Shown piece after piece: positions 53,313 through 62,232 of a DNA stretch of 64,000 nt. Below the pieces are notes generated by a model. The model saw only the letters and a list, made by a program, of their open reading frames with translations. It did not search any database and was not told the DNA's origin. The DNA lies in NCBI GenBank assembly GCA_004294225.1, contig REBA01000023.1, positions 1 through 64,000 of the forward strand. The letters run 5' to 3'. How positions within the stretch are numbered: the first letter of the stretch is position 1; every line of letters begins with the position of its first letter. The DNA comes from Cytophagales bacterium. GTDB lineage: Bacteria > Bacteroidota > Bacteroidia > Cytophagales > Cytophagaceae. The position numbers and the translations under genes were made by a program.

Positions 53313-54196
53313 ACAAAAGCGATTTGAACTATTGGTAAATAAAGAAATGAACCAAACATAATTAACTTTGCTGCTTTATTAGTACATTCTTTCATTAAAT
53401 AGAAAGTTTGCATTAAAAAGATGACACCTGTTACAGTAGCAATTATGCCAAAATTAATTCCAGTCATGCCCAATTTTGTAGGAATCAAACCCAAAGGAAT
53501 AAGCATTAGGGTATAAATCATTATCTGCAAAGCAGTATTAATATCTTTAACTCCACCAAAAGGTAATAACTTAAAATTAGCTTTTTTATAATCATCATCT
53601 AAAACCCATGCAATGGCCCAAAAATGTGGGAATTGCCAGATAAATTGAATTAAGAACAACAATAAGCCTTCTACAGTAATAGAATCAGTACAAGCCACCC
53701 AACCAATCAAAGGAGGTAAAGCACCTGGTATAGCACCTACTAGAACTGCTATTGAACTTACTTGTTTTAATGGAGTATAGATAAACGCATATATAACTGC
53801 AGAAATTGTGGTTAAAATTGCTGAATATAAATTAACATGGACTATTAAAAGGTAAAGCCCAATAAAGAAAATAATCGTAGAAAAGATTGTTGCTTCTTGA
53901 ACTGAAATCCTTCCTGTTGGTAAAGGTCTATTTTGAGTTCTTTTCATTAATTTATCCAAATTGATTTCAATAATTTGGTTTACAGTATTAGCTGCTCCTG
54001 TTATTAAAAAACCACCAATCAAAAACAAAACAAATGGAATTAAAGAAATAGAAGATTTTACACCTAACATATATCCAATACCAGCTGAAAATACTACCAA
54101 AAAACTTAGTCTGAATTTCAACAATTCAAAGTATGCTTTAAGCTTATTCGTAAAAGACAATTTATGATGGTGTATTTCTATATTTTTTGACAACAT
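53297..54196 (-). CDS. ctaB: Protoheme IX farnesyltransferase (heme O synthase)
   Basis: CtaB attaches a farnesyl group from FPP to heme B, giving heme O for the oxidase. The 299-residue UbiA-family membrane protein has about nine helices, the prenyl-diphosphate site NQIIEINLDKLMKRTQNRPLP, the YTPLKQVSSIAVLVGAIPGALPPLIGW loop, and a second acidic site in VLDDDYKKANFKLLPFGG. The start overlaps the end of no other gene but lies 5 bases after ctaA, and the next start overlaps it by 16 bases. Confidence 0.95.
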   Translation of the reverse strand: MLSKNIEIHHHKLSFTNKLKAYFELLKFRLSFLVVFSAGIGYMLGVKSSISLIPFVLFLIGGFLITGAANTVNQIIEINLDKLMKRTQNRPLPTGRISVQEATIFSTIIFFIGLYLLIVHVNLYSAILTTISAVIYAFIYTPLKQVSSIAVLVGAIPGALPPLIGWVACTDSITVEGLLLFLIQFIWQFPHFWAIAWVLDDDYKKANFKLLPFGGVKDINTALQIMIYTLMLIPLGLIPTKLGMTGINFGIIATVTGVIFLMQTFYLMKECTNKAAKLIMFGSFLYLPIVQIAFVWDKL

Positions 54197-54201
54197 GTTT
54201 A

Positions 54202-55266
54202 CTAGACTATTTTTAATATATTTTTAGAATTTAAATATATTGATAAAACTGAAAATTGTAATCCTATAACTAAAGCACCAACAAACAAATGCAATGGTTG
54301 TACAAAAGCAGGTATTGACCAATAAGCCATTACCACACCCAACAAAACTTCAGACCATAAGAGGAAGTTAAATAATAAAGAAATTTTATAAACCAAAGAC
54401 TGTGTGCCTAATGCTATATTAATTTTATACAAAAAGACTAAATTCAGAATTAAAATTAAGATGGAAATAGAACGATGAACATAAAAAATAACACCTAAAA
54501 AATCAATCCATAAAGATCTATTTTCATAATCAAATCTTTGGGCAATAATATCAACTTGTTCTCTAACTCTTGATCCTAATAATATTTGAAAAGCACTAAG
54601 GATAATTAAAACAATTATAAAATTCAATAAAAACTTAGATTTAACAAGCTCAATATTTGATATAAATCGATATGCTCTAAATATATTATAAATTAAAATA
54701 CCAATAATGGCTAATGCTAAAAACATATGAATAGTAATGGTAAAAGGAAGGAGATGAGTAGATACCACTATAGAACCTATCCAACCTTCTAAAATCACCA
54801 AAAAAAGAGATAAAAAAGTATTTAAAGTGATTACTAAATCAATTTTGTAAAAATAAATAGAAATAAAAGCCAAAATTAGTATAGAAAAACCAACCAAAAC
54901 ACCAAAAAGCCTATTCAAATACTCAATCCAAGTTTTAGTAGCATTAAAATCATCGCTATGAGCAGACTTTAAATCAGACGAATCTAATTTTGAAGCTAAA
55001 TCATTGAAATGAAAATAAGAGAGCATTTTGATAATTTTAATATTTTTTTCTTGTCTTTTCAAAGCATAAATTTCTTTATAATTTGATGGTAGTTGCTCAG
55101 CTTTTGTGGGAGGAATATAATAACCATAACATTTAGGCCAATCTGGACAACCCATTCCAGATCCAGTACTTCTTACTATTCCTCCTATAAGTACAAGAAG
55201 ATACAAAGATATCAAAGTAATAAGACTCCAATTTTTGTATCTTCTAACACGAGAGTCAAACTCCAT
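54202..55266 (-). CDS. ctaA: Heme A synthase (CtaA/COX15)
   Basis: CtaA oxidises heme O to heme A. The 354-residue protein has eight helices in two halves. The first has YLLVLIGGIVRSTGSGMGCPDWPKCYG with the paired cysteines of the periplasmic loop; heme-ligand histidines are expected in the HLLPFTITIHMFLA and VHRSISILI segments, and a matching one in QPLHLFVGALVIG. An unusually long loop (about residues 55-105) after the first helix is Lys/Asp-rich. It lies between coxA and ctaB. Confidence 0.93.
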   Translation of the reverse strand: MEFDSRVRRYKNWSLITLISLYLLVLIGGIVRSTGSGMGCPDWPKCYGYYIPPTKAEQLPSNYKEIYALKRQEKNIKIIKMLSYFHFNDLASKLDSSDLKSAHSDDFNATKTWIEYLNRLFGVLVGFSILILAFISIYFYKIDLVITLNTFLSLFLVILEGWIGSIVVSTHLLPFTITIHMFLALAIIGILIYNIFRAYRFISNIELVKSKFLLNFIIVLIILSAFQILLGSRVREQVDIIAQRFDYENRSLWIDFLGVIFYVHRSISILILILNLVFLYKINIALGTQSLVYKISLLFNFLLWSEVLLGVVMAYWSIPAFVQPLHLFVGALVIGLQFSVLSIYLNSKNILKIV

Positions 55267-55284
55267 TAATTAATATTTAGCAAA

Positions 55285-57123
55285 TTAATGTTTGCTTTCA
55301 ATAGGATCTACTTCATTCTCAAAATTAGACTCTTTTGTTTCAGAGTAAGGAATATTCTGAGGAATAAAATCTTCACTTGCACCTGGCTTACTGTAGTCAT
55401 ATGCCCATCTATATACAGTTGGAATCTCACCAGGCCAGTTACCATGCTCAGGATTTATAGGAGTTGTCCATTCTAAAGTATTAGATTTCCATGGATTAGA
55501 AGGAGCTCTTCTGCCTTTAAAAATACTGTAAATAAAATTAAATACGAAAATAAATTGTGCTGCAAAAGTTATAATAGCAGCTATACTTACAAAGGTATTT
55601 AAGTCAGTAAATGATTTAGTAAAATCAAAACCTGTAAAAGAATAATATCTTCTTGGGAAACCAGCAATTCCTATATAATGAAGAGGGAAGAAAACCATAT
55701 AAATTCCAACAAAAGATATCCAGAAGTGAATATAACCCAATGTTTCATCTAACATTCTACCGAACATTTTAGGGAACCAGTGATATACACCCGCAACCAT
55801 TCCAAAGAAAGAAGCACTACCCATTACTAAGTGAAAATGAGCAACGACAAAATAAGTGTCATGTAATTGAATATCAGCAGCAGAGTTACCTAAAATAATT
55901 CCAGTCAAACCTCCAGATATGAAGAAAGAAACTAAACCAATCGAAAACAACATGGCTGGAGTGAAAATTATATTTCCTCTCCATAAGGTAGTAATATAAT
56001 TAAATGCTTTAACAGCAGAAGGAACAGCTATTATGAGTGTAAGAAACATAAATATAGTACCCAAAAAAGGATTCATACCAGTAACAAACATATGATGTGC
56101 CCAAACTATGAAAGATAGGAAAGCAATTGCCAACATAGACAATATCATCGCTTTGTAACCAAATATTGGTTTCCTAGAGTTTGTAGCAATAATTTCAGAA
56201 GTAATTCCTAATGCAGGTAATAATACAATGTACACCTCTGGATGTCCTAAAAACCAAAATAAATGTTGGAAAAGTATGGGACTACCTCCAGTGTGCTGTA
56301 GAGCTTCACCTCCAATATATATATCGGCTAAGAAGAAACTAGTACCAAAACTTCTATCAAATATTAACAACAAAGCTGCTGCAAATAAAACTGGAAAAGA
56401 CAATAGACCAATTATAGCAGTAATAAAGAAAGCCCACATTGTTAAAGGCATTCTAAAAAACGACATTCCTTTGGTTCTTAGATTGATAATTGTTGTAATA
56501 TAATTGATGCCACCTAACAAAGATGAAACAATAAAAAAGGCCATACTCGTGAGCCACATAGTCATTCCTAAACCAGAACCACCAACAGCTTGAGGTAAAG
56601 CACTCAAAGGAGGATATATAACCCAACCTCCAGATGCTGGCCCTGTTTCTATAAATATAGAAACCATCATTATAGCACTTGAAAGAGCAAAGAACCAAAA
56701 CGATAACATATTCAAGAAACCAGATGCCATATCTCTAGCACCTATTTGAAGTGGTATCAAGAAATTACTGAATGTTCCGCTTAATCCAGCAGTTAATACA
56801 AAGAATACCATTATAGTTCCATGCATAGTAACTAATGCCAAATAAAACTCTGGGTCTAATTTTCCTTCTTTAATCCAATCTCCTAACAGAGGTTGAAGCC
56901 AATCCAGCTTTGCATTAGGAAATCCAAGTTGAAGTCTAAACAATAAAGACATTCCACCGCCAAAAATTGCCCATAATATCCCCATGAAAAGGTATTGTTT
57001 TGCTATTACTTTATGATCTTCACTAAAAATCCATTTTTGAATAAATGACAATTCTTCGTGATCGTGGTCATGATCATGTTCAGTATGGTGATGATGTGCA
57101 GAAGTACTATGTGCTAATTCCAT
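55285..57123 (-). CDS. coxA: Cytochrome c oxidase subunit I
   Basis: This 612-residue catalytic subunit has 12 helices. Visible landmarks are HGTIMVFFVL (heme a ligand), the HPEVYIVLLP motif with the cross-linked His-Tyr pair at CuB, WAHHMFVTGM (two more CuB histidines), and LHDTYFVVAHFHLVMG with the heme a and a3 ligands. A short His/Asp-rich N-terminus (STSAHHHHTEHDHDHDHEE) precedes the first helix and could bind metal. It accepts electrons from CuA in CoxB and reduces oxygen at heme a3/CuB. Confidence 0.97.
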   Translation of the reverse strand: MELAHSTSAHHHHTEHDHDHDHEELSFIQKWIFSEDHKVIAKQYLFMGILWAIFGGGMSLLFRLQLGFPNAKLDWLQPLLGDWIKEGKLDPEFYLALVTMHGTIMVFFVLTAGLSGTFSNFLIPLQIGARDMASGFLNMLSFWFFALSSAIMMVSIFIETGPASGGWVIYPPLSALPQAVGGSGLGMTMWLTSMAFFIVSSLLGGINYITTIINLRTKGMSFFRMPLTMWAFFITAIIGLLSFPVLFAAALLLIFDRSFGTSFFLADIYIGGEALQHTGGSPILFQHLFWFLGHPEVYIVLLPALGITSEIIATNSRKPIFGYKAMILSMLAIAFLSFIVWAHHMFVTGMNPFLGTIFMFLTLIIAVPSAVKAFNYITTLWRGNIIFTPAMLFSIGLVSFFISGGLTGIILGNSAADIQLHDTYFVVAHFHLVMGSASFFGMVAGVYHWFPKMFGRMLDETLGYIHFWISFVGIYMVFFPLHYIGIAGFPRRYYSFTGFDFTKSFTDLNTFVSIAAIITFAAQFIFVFNFIYSIFKGRRAPSNPWKSNTLEWTTPINPEHGNWPGEIPTVYRWAYDYSKPGASEDFIPQNIPYSETKESNFENEVDPIESKH

Positions 57124-57158
57124 AATAAATTATATAAATTTGATATATAAATAAATAA

Positions 57159-58268
57159 TTATATTTTTTTAGTCAATGAATCTACTTGAGAAATATTCAT
57201 TATTGAATCTGATTTAATCAACAACGTTGGAGGTTCATTGTTTGGCTGAGGCATTACTAATTTCTTCAACTCATCAGATGTTGCTTTAGAAAGCACATAT
57301 TCTTGATTCATTTCTACAAATGTCTTTTGAGTTTTATACCATTCTTCATATTCGGCTTCCTCTACTACTTTGATTACAAATCTCATTGCAAAATGTCCAC
57401 GACCACAAACTTCAGTACAAGCAATTTCATAATTGAAATCAGGGTTTCCTAATTCTTCTCTAATTTGAGCTGTAGTTTTAGTAGGGGTAAACCAAAATTT
57501 AGTAGGCATACCAGGAACTGCATCCATTTTAAGTCTAAAATGAGGAGCAAATACGGAATGGAGTACATCTCTAGCTCTTATTCTCAAAAGAACAGGTTTA
57601 CCTTTTGGTATGTACAACTCTGAAGGTATAAAATCATCATAAGAGGATTTATCACTAAAATCTAAACCAAATTCATTAGAAGCATCAATCTTAGTAAAAT
57701 GATATGCACCAAAAGAATTGTCTTTACCAGGATATCTTACTTGCCAAGCAAATTGTTTACCCATAATTTCAACTACTACAGCATCTTTTGGAGCTTCTTT
57801 GGTAATTTCAGACCATTCTTTCCAGCCATAAAATACGAGTATTGCCATCACTATTGCAGGAATAACAGTCCATACAATTTCTAACTTATGATTGTCTGGA
57901 TAAAATAAAGCTTTATTGTCTTTTTTATATTGATACTTGTAGGCAAAAGCAAATAAAAAGATATTAGTAACTATAAATGCAAAACACAAAATTGACATTG
58001 TTACCCAAAACATTAAATCTGTTTTTACTCCATGTTCTGAAACAGCTTTGGGAAGATAGTGATGAGAAGCAACACTAGAATACCAAAAAAACAAAGCAAA
58101 ACCAATCACCATAAAAATAACAAGACCTAAAGCATGGTATCCGTTTGATGGCTTAACAGTGTCCTGATAATCACCTTTCATCACTTTTACAAGTGTTTGA
58201 ATTCTGAAAATTAAAAGAAGTATAGCAAGAACTAGTACTACAGCTAAACTTATTAACATTCCTGTCAT
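57159..58268 (-). CDS. coxB: Cytochrome c oxidase subunit II
   Basis: This 369-residue protein has four predicted helices (two extra at the N-terminus, then the usual hairpin at about 85-110 and 130-150) before a periplasmic cupredoxin domain. CuA ligands are intact: H237 in VLHSVFAPHF, then C284-TE-V-C288-GRGH292-FAM295. No heme c domain is fused, so a separate cytochrome, probably from Alternative Complex III, must donate electrons. It lies between actF and coxA. Confidence 0.96.
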   Translation of the reverse strand: MTGMLISLAVVLVLAILLLIFRIQTLVKVMKGDYQDTVKPSNGYHALGLVIFMVIGFALFFWYSSVASHHYLPKAVSEHGVKTDLMFWVTMSILCFAFIVTNIFLFAFAYKYQYKKDNKALFYPDNHKLEIVWTVIPAIVMAILVFYGWKEWSEITKEAPKDAVVVEIMGKQFAWQVRYPGKDNSFGAYHFTKIDASNEFGLDFSDKSSYDDFIPSELYIPKGKPVLLRIRARDVLHSVFAPHFRLKMDAVPGMPTKFWFTPTKTTAQIREELGNPDFNYEIACTEVCGRGHFAMRFVIKVVEEAEYEEWYKTQKTFVEMNQEYVLSKATSDELKKLVMPQPNNEPPTLLIKSDSIMNISQVDSLTKKI

Positions 58269-58311
58269 TATATTTTAAATTTAATTATTAAACAATTTTT
58301 TTAACTGAATC

Positions 58312-59586
58312 TTACAAATGAACTGTATGATGTAAACTTTCTTGCAACATCGGATGATTTTTAGGAACTAATGATGCTTTGGATAATCCATTTAAAATAA
58401 AATAAAAGAATAAGCCCCCGAAAATCATTATCGAACCTAACTCAATAAACAATATTGTAACATCTAAACCACCTTCTTGTTTTAAAAGAGGAGGTGTCAT
58501 CATAATATAAAAATCAAACCAATGTCCAATAATAATAGCTATTGCAACAATTTTCAAAATAATTGCCTGTCTTTTAGATTGAGCAGTCATTAAAGTTAAA
58601 AATGGAAATGCAAAGTTGATAAAAATATTCATGAAAAATATAGGGCTATATACATCATTTTTTAATCTTTCAACAAAATAAATAGCCTCCTCAGGAATAT
58701 TCGCATAGTAAATCAATAAAAACTGAGCAAACCATACGTAAGACCAAAATATACTAAAAGCAAACATAAATTTACCCAAATCATGAAGGTGGCTTGAATT
58801 TACTACAGATAAATATCCGTTTTCTTTCAAAGTAACAACAATTATAGCTATCATTGACAAACCACTTACAAACCAACTTGCTAAAACATACCAACCAAAC
58901 ATAGTACTAAAAAAATGTGGGTCTATTGACATTACCCAATCCCAAGAAGAAGTAGAAGATGTAACACCAAAGACAATTAGAAAAATAGCAGACCAGAATA
59001 TGCTCTTATCATGATATTTTAAATCAGAGTTTAAATCTTCAGCTAAAGAATTATTTCTAATATTTTTCCATATTAAATACCATAATGCAAAATAAATAAC
59101 CATTCTCGCCAAGAAAAAAACAGTATTTAAATACCCTTTTTTTCCATTAAGTATTTCATCGAAATGCTCACCTGGTTCATAAACATCGTGGTGAGTCCAG
59201 TGAAATAAATCATGTTGAAAAAACAAAAATAATAATACCATTATAAAGCCACCAACTGGAAGAAAATAGCCAAATGATTCTGCTACTCTTTTTACTACTA
59301 CAGACCACCCTGCTTGAGCAATATAATTGAACGCAACAAAAAACACACCCACTAAAGCTATACCTGAAAAGAATACCGTATTTAGCCACAAATCTTTAAT
59401 GATTCTCAAAATCCAAGTAGGGCTTCCGTGATGTTCGACAGCGTGTTCAGCAACACCATGAGCCGAATGATGCCCTTTGTTTAATAAAATTATTGTACCT
59501 AAAACCATTAGTACTAAACCAGCACCAATAGTAGTAAAGATTTTCTTTTTGGACCCTGAGCTGAAAATAAATTTCTCTTCTGTCAT
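58312..59586 (-). CDS. actF: Alternative Complex III subunit ActF
   Basis: This 424-residue integral membrane protein has about ten helices and belongs to the quinol:cytochrome c oxidoreductase quinone-binding subunit 2 (ActF) family. Motifs are YVLASWFVSGLSMIAIIVV, the WSYVWFAQFLLIYYANIPEE stretch and FFMNIFINFAFPFLTLMT. An N-terminal His-rich segment (HHSAHGVAEHAVEHHG) follows the first helix. ActF sits in the membrane domain beside ActC and may help form the quinol site or a proton path. Confidence 0.94.
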   Translation of the reverse strand: MTEEKFIFSSGSKKKIFTTIGAGLVLMVLGTIILLNKGHHSAHGVAEHAVEHHGSPTWILRIIKDLWLNTVFFSGIALVGVFFVAFNYIAQAGWSVVVKRVAESFGYFLPVGGFIMVLLFLFFQHDLFHWTHHDVYEPGEHFDEILNGKKGYLNTVFFLARMVIYFALWYLIWKNIRNNSLAEDLNSDLKYHDKSIFWSAIFLIVFGVTSSTSSWDWVMSIDPHFFSTMFGWYVLASWFVSGLSMIAIIVVTLKENGYLSVVNSSHLHDLGKFMFAFSIFWSYVWFAQFLLIYYANIPEEAIYFVERLKNDVYSPIFFMNIFINFAFPFLTLMTAQSKRQAIILKIVAIAIIIGHWFDFYIMMTPPLLKQEGGLDVTILFIELGSIMIFGGLFFYFILNGLSKASLVPKNHPMLQESLHHTVHL

Positions 59587-59632
59587 GATATTCTATAAAT
59601 TGAAAATATTAAATATGAGTTTTGTAATGAAC

Positions 59633-60280
59633 TTATTGTGAAACTTGGAGTTTATTCTTCACATATAAAGCAACTTTCCAACGTTCTTCTTGATCTAGTT
59701 GTGAAGCATGAGATAACATTCTACCTTTTCCATTAGAGATCACATGAAAGACATGTCCCATAGAAATCGTTTTTAATTGCCCTTCTGCAAGATTTGCAAC
59801 ACCTTTGAAAGGTTTATTAACAGGACCATCTCCTTTTCCTTCTGCTCCGTGACAGTGTGCACAGAATTTAGCATATAATAATTCTCCGTCTGCTAAATTT
59901 TTGGGAGAATTCTCTAAAGGATTTACTAACACTTTTGCAGCATAACTCAAACTGTCCTTAGGAATATGATAAGGCATAAAGCCATTTTTTGTTCGCTTAA
60001 TTGTACCTTCTGCTGGAACCCTCATATTCATTTGATGGGGGTTGTGTGGATTTGAATTATAATACTCTCCTACTCCATCATCGTCAGAGCTAATAAATAC
60101 ACCCTGATTTTCATCTGTAATTTGAGTTAAAGGTTCATATGCCTTAGAATGATACATGTTAGGAGCAAACTCCCATCTAGTATTTTCATGGATACCAATA
60201 TTTTTAAATTTTTCTTGATCAGTACAAGAAAACATAATAGCTCCTGCTATTATTAGGGATATATTTTTTGTTATTGACAT
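59633..60280 (-). CDS. actE: Alternative Complex III mono-heme cytochrome c subunit ActE
   Basis: The ATG at 60280 gives 215 residues with lipobox AIMFSC19, so the protein is a periplasm-facing lipoprotein; a GTG four codons earlier is less likely. The heme c site is C140-AHC143-H144, followed by GKGDGP; a distal methionine is expected in the later SMGH or KGRML segment. ActE relays electrons from the multiheme and iron-sulfur parts of the complex to the oxidase or a soluble carrier. It follows actD after 21 bases. Confidence 0.93.
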   Translation of the reverse strand: MSITKNISLIIAGAIMFSCTDQEKFKNIGIHENTRWEFAPNMYHSKAYEPLTQITDENQGVFISSDDDGVGEYYNSNPHNPHQMNMRVPAEGTIKRTKNGFMPYHIPKDSLSYAAKVLVNPLENSPKNLADGELLYAKFCAHCHGAEGKGDGPVNKPFKGVANLAEGQLKTISMGHVFHVISNGKGRMLSHASQLDQEERWKVALYVKNKLQVSQ

Positions 60281-60301
60281 AAATCTTAACACCTACTATA
60301 A

Positions 60302-60832
60302 TTAATTCAAGCTTTTAAAATTTACTTCTTGAGCACCATGATTTTTTAGAATCATCTCAATTTGTTGATTATTGAGCTTATTTTTAGCCAAATCTATAAC
60401 CATTACAAACTTATCATCTGTACTCCTTGGGTCAAACATAAAAGGTTTGTTATTCCAAGGACCTAAACCACATATTGCCATAAATGTTCCAACCATTCCT
60501 AAAGAAGCAAGCAAAACCGTAGTTTCAAAAGTAATAGGGATAAAATCAGGTAGTGGAACATAAGGCTTACCTCCTATATTCATTGGCCAATCATAACCCA
60601 TCATTGCAATCATCATGGTCAAACCTAAACAGGTACCAGTCATTCCAAATAGAAATGCTGCAATAGGTAAGTTAGATGGTTTATACCCCAAAGCTGCATC
60701 TAAACCATGAACTGGGAACGGAGTAAATACTTCTTGAATTTTTACACCTTCAGTTCTTATTTGTTCAACACCATGTACCAATACATCTTCATCTTCAAAG
60801 ATACCTAGTACAAAATTTTTACCTTTTTCCAT
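60302..60832 (-). CDS. actD: Alternative Complex III subunit ActD (DUF3341)
   Basis: This 176-residue protein has two central transmembrane helices (about 58-80 and 103-125) and matches DUF3341: the opening VLGIFEDEDVLVHGVEQIRTEG, the FTPFPVHGLDAALGYKPSNLP segment and the final IVMI-like DLAKNKLNN region. ActD is a structural subunit without cofactors. Its ATG shares one base with the actC stop (TAATG), a typical coupled pair. Confidence 0.95.
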   Translation of the reverse strand: MEKGKNFVLGIFEDEDVLVHGVEQIRTEGVKIQEVFTPFPVHGLDAALGYKPSNLPIAAFLFGMTGTCLGLTMMIAMMGYDWPMNIGGKPYVPLPDFIPITFETTVLLASLGMVGTFMAICGLGPWNNKPFMFDPRSTDDKFVMVIDLAKNKLNNQQIEMILKNHGAQEVNFKSLN

Positions 60833-62202
60833 TAGTGATTATGATCTTGTTGTTTTCCTGATGAAGATTTTAAAATTGATTTAACTTCAGCCATATTGAT
60901 TACTGGGAAGTATTTTGCAAAAAGCAAAAACAAAGTAAAGAATAAACCAAAAGAAAATAAGTAATCACCCACATCATATTTAGTAGGATAAAACATTGCC
61001 CATGACGATGGCAAATAGTCTCTATGTAATGAAGTAGCGATAATAACAAAACGTTCAAACCACATACCTATATTTACAACGATAGATAAAACAAAGGTAA
61101 TTTTTATATTTCTTCTTACGCTTCTTATCCAAAATAATTGAGGAGAAATAACATTACAAGTCATCATAGACCAATATGCCCACCAATATGGCCCAGTCAT
61201 TCTATTCACAAATGCGTAACTTTCATAAGGAACACCAGAATACCAAGCAATAAAAAACTCAGTAATATAAGCTATACCTACTATAGAACCTGTTAGGACA
61301 ATGATTTTATTCATTGATTCAACATGTTCAATTGTTACATAATCTTGTAAATTGAAAACTACCCTTGTAATCAACATTAATGTCAAAACCATTGCAAAAC
61401 CGGAAAAAATAGCTCCCGCAACAAAATAGGGAGGGAAAATTGTTGTATGCCATCCAGGAATTACTGATGTTGCAAAGTCCATACTAACTATTGTATGAAC
61501 AGAAAGTACCAATGGAGTAGATAATCCAGCTAAGACCAAACTAATTGCTTCATATCTTGACCAATGCTTTGCAGATCCAATCCAACCAAAACTTAATGCT
61601 CCGTAAATTACTCTTCTAACTCCTGTAGCACGTTCTCTAATAGTTGCAAAATCAGGTATTAAGCCTACATACCAAAACACTAAAGATACAGTTAAATAAG
61701 TGCTAATTGCAAAAACGTCCCAAACAAGAGGAGAATTAAAATTTACCCACAAAGAACCGAACGTATTTGGTAAAGGGAGTGCCCAATAAGCCATCCATGG
61801 ACGTCCCATGTGAGCAAGAATAAAACTAGCAGCACATAATACTGCAAAAATAGTCATCGCTTCTGCAGCTCTATTTATGGAAGTTCTCCATTTCTGTCTG
61901 AACAGTAAAAGTACAGCTGAAATCAAAGTACCAGCATGGCCAATACCCACCCACCAAACAAAGTTAGTAATATCCCAAGCCCAACCAATAGTTTTATTTA
62001 ATCCCCATAAACCTAAACCTTCCCACCAAGTCATCCAAAGGCAGTAAGAACCATAAATAAGGCATATCACTGATAAAGTGAAAGCAATAATCCACATTTT
62101 AGAAGGTTTACCTTCTACTTGCTTACATATATCTGTGGTAACATCTGAAATTGTTTTCCCACCTGTCACCAATGGTGGTCTTACCGGAGAAGTAACTTGC
62201 AT
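60832..62202 (-). CDS. actC: Alternative Complex III subunit ActC (NrfD-like)
   Basis: This 456-residue NrfD/PsrC-family membrane protein has about ten helices and forms the quinol-oxidising membrane core. Visible family segments are [47 protein letters not shown]-like [52 protein letters not shown] and the later [10 protein letters not shown]. It pairs with ActB, the iron-sulfur subunit. It is followed by actD with a one-base overlap. Confidence 0.96.
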   Translation of the reverse strand: MQVTSPVRPPLVTGGKTISDVTTDICKQVEGKPSKMWIIAFTLSVICLIYGSYCLWMTWWEGLGLWGLNKTIGWAWDITNFVWWVGIGHAGTLISAVLLLFRQKWRTSINRAAEAMTIFAVLCAASFILAHMGRPWMAYWALPLPNTFGSLWVNFNSPLVWDVFAISTYLTVSLVFWYVGLIPDFATIRERATGVRRVIYGALSFGWIGSAKHWSRYEAISLVLAGLSTPLVLSVHTIVSMDFATSVIPGWHTTIFPPYFVAGAIFSGFAMVLTLMLITRVVFNLQDYVTIEHVESMNKIIVLTGSIVGIAYITEFFIAWYSGVPYESYAFVNRMTGPYWWAYWSMMTCNVISPQLFWIRSVRRNIKITFVLSIVVNIGMWFERFVIIATSLHRDYLPSSWAMFYPTKYDVGDYLFSFGLFFTLFLLFAKYFPVINMAEVKSILKSSSGKQQDHNH

Positions 62203-62232
62203 AATTAATTTATTATTCCTTTTTATTAAAAA